Assembly (NCBI RefSeq): GCF_030406905.1
Contig: NZ_CP129137.1
Coordinates: 248,001-312,000, forward strand
Source of the DNA: Streptomyces sp. HUAS CB01
GTDB lineage: Bacteria > Actinomycetota > Actinomycetes > Streptomycetales > Streptomycetaceae
DNA length: 64,000 nucleotides
Direction: 5' to 3'
The notes beneath the pieces are model-generated. The model had not been told where the DNA came from. It saw nothing but the letters and a program-made list of their open reading frames with translations, and made no database searches. The translations under genes and the position numbers were made by a program. How positions within the stretch are numbered: the first letter of the stretch is position 1; each line of letters opens with the position of its first letter. Below, in pieces: positions 61,764-64,000 of this stretch.

Positions 61764-62339
61764 TCACCACTTGTGGGCGACGTCCACGATCAGTTTCCCG
61801 TCGGTCTGGAGCACCCGGAACGGCAGCCTGGCCCGGACGCCGAGCCCGACCTGGGTCTGGCCTTCGAAGCTCGCCCCGAACTTCGTGTCCTTGAACGTCC
61901 TGAAGCCGGAGAGGTCCACACCTGGCAGCGGCTTCCCTGCCCGCCCCGCGTACACCTGGCGCATCGTCTCGGGGTCGTAGCTGGGTGCGGAGACGAAGAT
62001 CTGGAGTATGGCGCCCCCGCCCACGGGTATCGGGTCACCGGATCCGTCCTGGTGGAAGGCGTCGACATAGCCGACGTGGTGGCCCAGCGGGCCCTTCGCT
62101 CCGCTGACGTCGAAGACCATGCGGTCGAAGCAGGTGTGCTGCCCCACCCTGATGTCCGTCAGAGGTTCGGCGTTCCCGTGTGCCGCCGACTTGACGCCGC
62201 TGCCCCAGGCGGTCGAGCAGGCGTCGGCGGGGGCTGTCGCCGCGGTGGAGTGCGGGGCCGCTGCCGCCTGACCTGCCGAGGCCGCCAGGCCCGCTCCCGC
62301 GAGCAGAAGCGCCGCGACCAGTGCCCATGAACGTCGCAT
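61764..62339 (-). CDS. Secreted AMIN-like domain protein
   Basis: A 191-residue exported protein. The signal peptide (MRRSWALVAALLLAGAGL) ends near SAGQAAAA. The mature domain shows ACSTAWGSGVKSAAHG, RVGQHTCFDRMVFDVSG and GGGAILQIFVSAPSYD, typical of the AMIN-like domain in Streptomyces secreted proteins. Two cysteines may pair. GAGGAG lies 5 nt before the ATG at 62339, which decides it over a GTG at 62345. AMIN-type domains often bind cell wall; here the role is inferred. Confidence 0.75.
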   Translation of the reverse strand: MRRSWALVAALLLAGAGLAASAGQAAAAPHSTAATAPADACSTAWGSGVKSAAHGNAEPLTDIRVGQHTCFDRMVFDVSGAKGPLGHHVGYVDAFHQDGSGDPIPVGGGAILQIFVSAPSYDPETMRQVYAGRAGKPLPGVDLSGFRTFKDTKFGASFEGQTQVGLGVRARLPFRVLQTDGKLIVDVAHKW

Positions 62340-62600
62340 GTTCACTCCTCAGAATCGTTGGTGACGTGCGTGTGCGCGCAGTGAGACGGATGAGCAGCGC
62401 GCAGGTTGCTCCGCTCCCGGCTTTCAGCCGGCACACGGTCCGAAAATCCCCTGAGGGGCCCGAGGGACGGTGAACCACACCCCGCCCTCAGGGCGTTGCG
62501 CGTACCGGACGGCTCGGCGGAGCCGGGAGCCGCGGCGAGAGCGCCGGATGGCGAGCCGCGCACCGGCGAAAGGAGCGCGGCTCGTCCCCTCCTGCCGGCG

Positions 62601-63419
62601 TCAGCGGTACGTGTAGAACCGCGTGTGGTCGAGCATGTCCTGCGGTGTGACGTCGTTCCACGGTTTCATCGTGTCCCGCAGGGCGACGACATTGCGGGTG
62701 GACGAGACGGGGGCGTACGCGGACGCGGGATGGAGACGCTGCCAGTCGGCCCACAACTTGTCGATGAAACAGTGGTGGAGCCAGAACACCGGGTCGTTCG
62801 GCGACGCCCCTGTCGTCATCTGGCCTCCGACCCACACGTGCACCCGGTTGTGAAGGTTCGGTCCCTGCCAGCCCTCGACGCTGTTGCGGAAGCCGCCGGA
62901 CCTGCTGTTCCACGGAGCAACGTCGTACGTGGGATCGGCCAGGACGGCGTCCACCTCGGCCCGGGTGGGCAGTTCACGGACGCCCACGCCGAGGGCGCGC
63001 CGCAGGAAGGTCCGGCCGTCGACCCGTATGTTCATGGGCCAGTTGCCCCCGGCGAAGGCGAACGGGCCCGTGGTGACCCGGCCGTCCCCGGTGCGGCCGT
63101 CCCCTCCCAGGAAGTTGTCCGCCCACAGGGAGCTGCGCGGTGTGCGGTCGACGGTCCAGTCCCAGTACGGGAGCGTGACGGTGGGACTGACGCTCTGCAG
63201 CGCCTGCTCGAACTGCAGCAGGAACCTGCGGTGCCAGGGGAGGAACGACGGTGAACGGTGTCCCGTGCGCTCGCCGGTGTCCGTGTCGCTGAGGATGAAC
63301 GCGTTGTGGGTGGTGATGAACTCGTCGTAACGGCCCTGGCGCTTGAGTTCGAGGACTGCGTCGACGAAGTTCCTCCGCTCGGTGGCGGACAGGTCTGCCT
63401 GGTTCCTTCGGTCTGCCAT
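62601..63419 (-). CDS. melC2: Tyrosinase (melanin biosynthesis)
   Basis: A 272-residue type-3 copper enzyme that oxidises tyrosine to dopaquinone. CuA ligands: TTHNAFILSDTD, GHRSPSFLPWHRRFLLQFE. CuB ligands: LHNRVHVWVGGQM and DPVFWLHHCFIDKLWADWQ. The protein has no signal of its own, as in the melC system where MelC1 carries it out and loads copper. AAAGGA lies before the ATG. Its upstream partner melC1 is 33 bp away on the same strand. Confidence 0.94.
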   Translation of the reverse strand: MADRRNQADLSATERRNFVDAVLELKRQGRYDEFITTHNAFILSDTDTGERTGHRSPSFLPWHRRFLLQFEQALQSVSPTVTLPYWDWTVDRTPRSSLWADNFLGGDGRTGDGRVTTGPFAFAGGNWPMNIRVDGRTFLRRALGVGVRELPTRAEVDAVLADPTYDVAPWNSRSGGFRNSVEGWQGPNLHNRVHVWVGGQMTTGASPNDPVFWLHHCFIDKLWADWQRLHPASAYAPVSSTRNVVALRDTMKPWNDVTPQDMLDHTRFYTYR

Positions 63420-63452
63420 GGCGATCCTTTTGTGGGGGGTTCGAAGGCGATG

Positions 63453-63950
63453 TCAGACGGTGACCGGCACCAGGGACGCGCCGTGCAGTTCGCGGACCGC
63501 GGCGCGGGCGGCGTCCCGCGGCGTGCGGTACTTCTCGTAGTGGTTGACGACGCTGATCCACGTTCCGTCGGCGTTCTGCATGACGTGCAGATCGTCGTCG
63601 TCCACGCGGACGACGAACGCGACGGGGTCTCCCGGCTCGCCGGCGGGCCGCCCGCCGGTGCCGTGGCCCGCGGGACCACCATGACCACCGTGACCGGCGT
63701 GACTCCCGTGACCGCCGTCGGCGGGCCTGCCCTCTATGTGCCGACCGAGGTACATCTCGTCGAAGGCCTCCGGCTCGGCAGCGGCAGCCTGCTCCGTGCC
63801 GTGGTTCGGTCGATTCGCGGCACGGGTGGTCGCGGCTGATCCGGTCCGTAAGCCTTTCGCTGCCGCGACGGTGGCCGGTGCAGCGATCACGGCGCCGGTC
63901 AGCGCGAGCATGGACACGCGGACCGCTTCGCGGCGGGTGGGACGTTGCAC
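63453..63950 (-). CDS. melC1: Tyrosinase cofactor, Tat-exported copper chaperone
   Basis: A 165-residue MelC1 protein. The N-terminus ([20 protein letters not shown]) has a twin-arginine signal. The mature part carries a His/Gly-rich stretch ([18 protein letters not shown]) consistent with copper binding, and a conserved C-terminal half with [26 protein letters not shown]. It delivers copper to MelC2 and carries it across the membrane. GAGGAG lies before the GTG. The melC promoter lies beyond the end of the window. Confidence 0.92.
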   Translation of the reverse strand: MQRPTRREAVRVSMLALTGAVIAAPATVAAAKGLRTGSAATTRAANRPNHGTEQAAAAEPEAFDEMYLGRHIEGRPADGGHGSHAGHGGHGGPAGHGTGGRPAGEPGDPVAFVVRVDDDDLHVMQNADGTWISVVNHYEKYRTPRDAARAAVRELHGASLVPVTV

Positions 63951-64000
63951 GATCTGCTCCTCTCGTCGGTCCGCCCCGGACCGGTTGGGGCCTGGGACGG

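Overview
The window is about 64 kb of very GC-rich DNA with strong third-position GC, GTG/TTG starts, GGAGG-type ribosome sites and genes found mainly in Streptomyces (tyrosinase melC1/melC2, the telomere genes tap and tpg, PAS/SpoIIE-type phosphatases, Tat-exported proteins). I read it as part of a linear Streptomyces chromosome, probably in an arm or subtelomeric zone. A tap-tpg pair is present and broken genes and insertion-sequence remains are frequent.

Layout. 1-16.4 kb is a stress/dormancy-like island. It holds an M50-type protease (cut by the window edge), three CBS-domain proteins (one with a BON domain), two tandem universal stress proteins, a DUF1918/HTH/PPOX-like protein, a GH65 enzyme, a fasciclin-domain secreted protein and a five-gene operon. 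That operon encodes an AMP-forming acyl/acetyl-CoA synthetase, pyruvate dehydrogenase-like E1alpha and E1beta, E2, and an acyl carrier protein. The gene set resembles DevR/OsdR-type dormancy regulons, and several DevR-box-like palindromes lie at the divergent start of the operon. 16.4-24.7 kb holds mixed small genes: MOSC, PAS-phosphatase, a lysine-rich secreted peptide, an NAD(P)-binding protein, a secreted AOC-barrel protein, and a VOC protein behind tandem palindromes.

24.7-27 kb is a GH64 beta-1,3-glucanase gene split by an IS110-family element. 27.3-34.05 kb is the most interesting locus, a tightly coupled operon. Its genes are sbnA-like and sbnB-like (L-2,3-diaminopropionate synthesis), a FAD/NAD(P)-binding enzyme, a cystathionine-gamma-synthase-fold PLP enzyme and a BenE-type transporter, closed by a strong terminator. 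No NRPS or ATP-grasp gene is beside it, so it may make and move a small modified diaminopropionate-derived amino acid or metallophore not described to my knowledge.

34.3-46.4 kb contains a decayed SDR gene, a HEAT-repeat/MerR-HEAT pair with a textbook MerR operator-promoter, a CBS gene, DUF2267, an Hsp20 gene behind two RheA-type operators, an AraC regulator, a frameshifted TetR remnant, a divergent HxlR/RidA pair, an MBL hydrolase and a cold-shock gene. 46.4-49.8 kb carries tpg and tap beside a deleted helicase gene. 50-64 kb has a lamin-tail secreted protein, an IS5-type remnant, a large PAS-GAF-SpoIIE-ATPase regulator and a YCII/ECF42 sigma pair whose sigma gene is frameshifted and carries three copies of a short repeat. 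It ends with galTEK, a poly-gamma-glutamate hydrolase-like protein, an AMIN-like secreted protein and the tyrosinase pair melC2-melC1.

All functional calls come from reading motifs and family resemblance in the sequence; no database search was run. No tRNA, rRNA or CRISPR array was seen.
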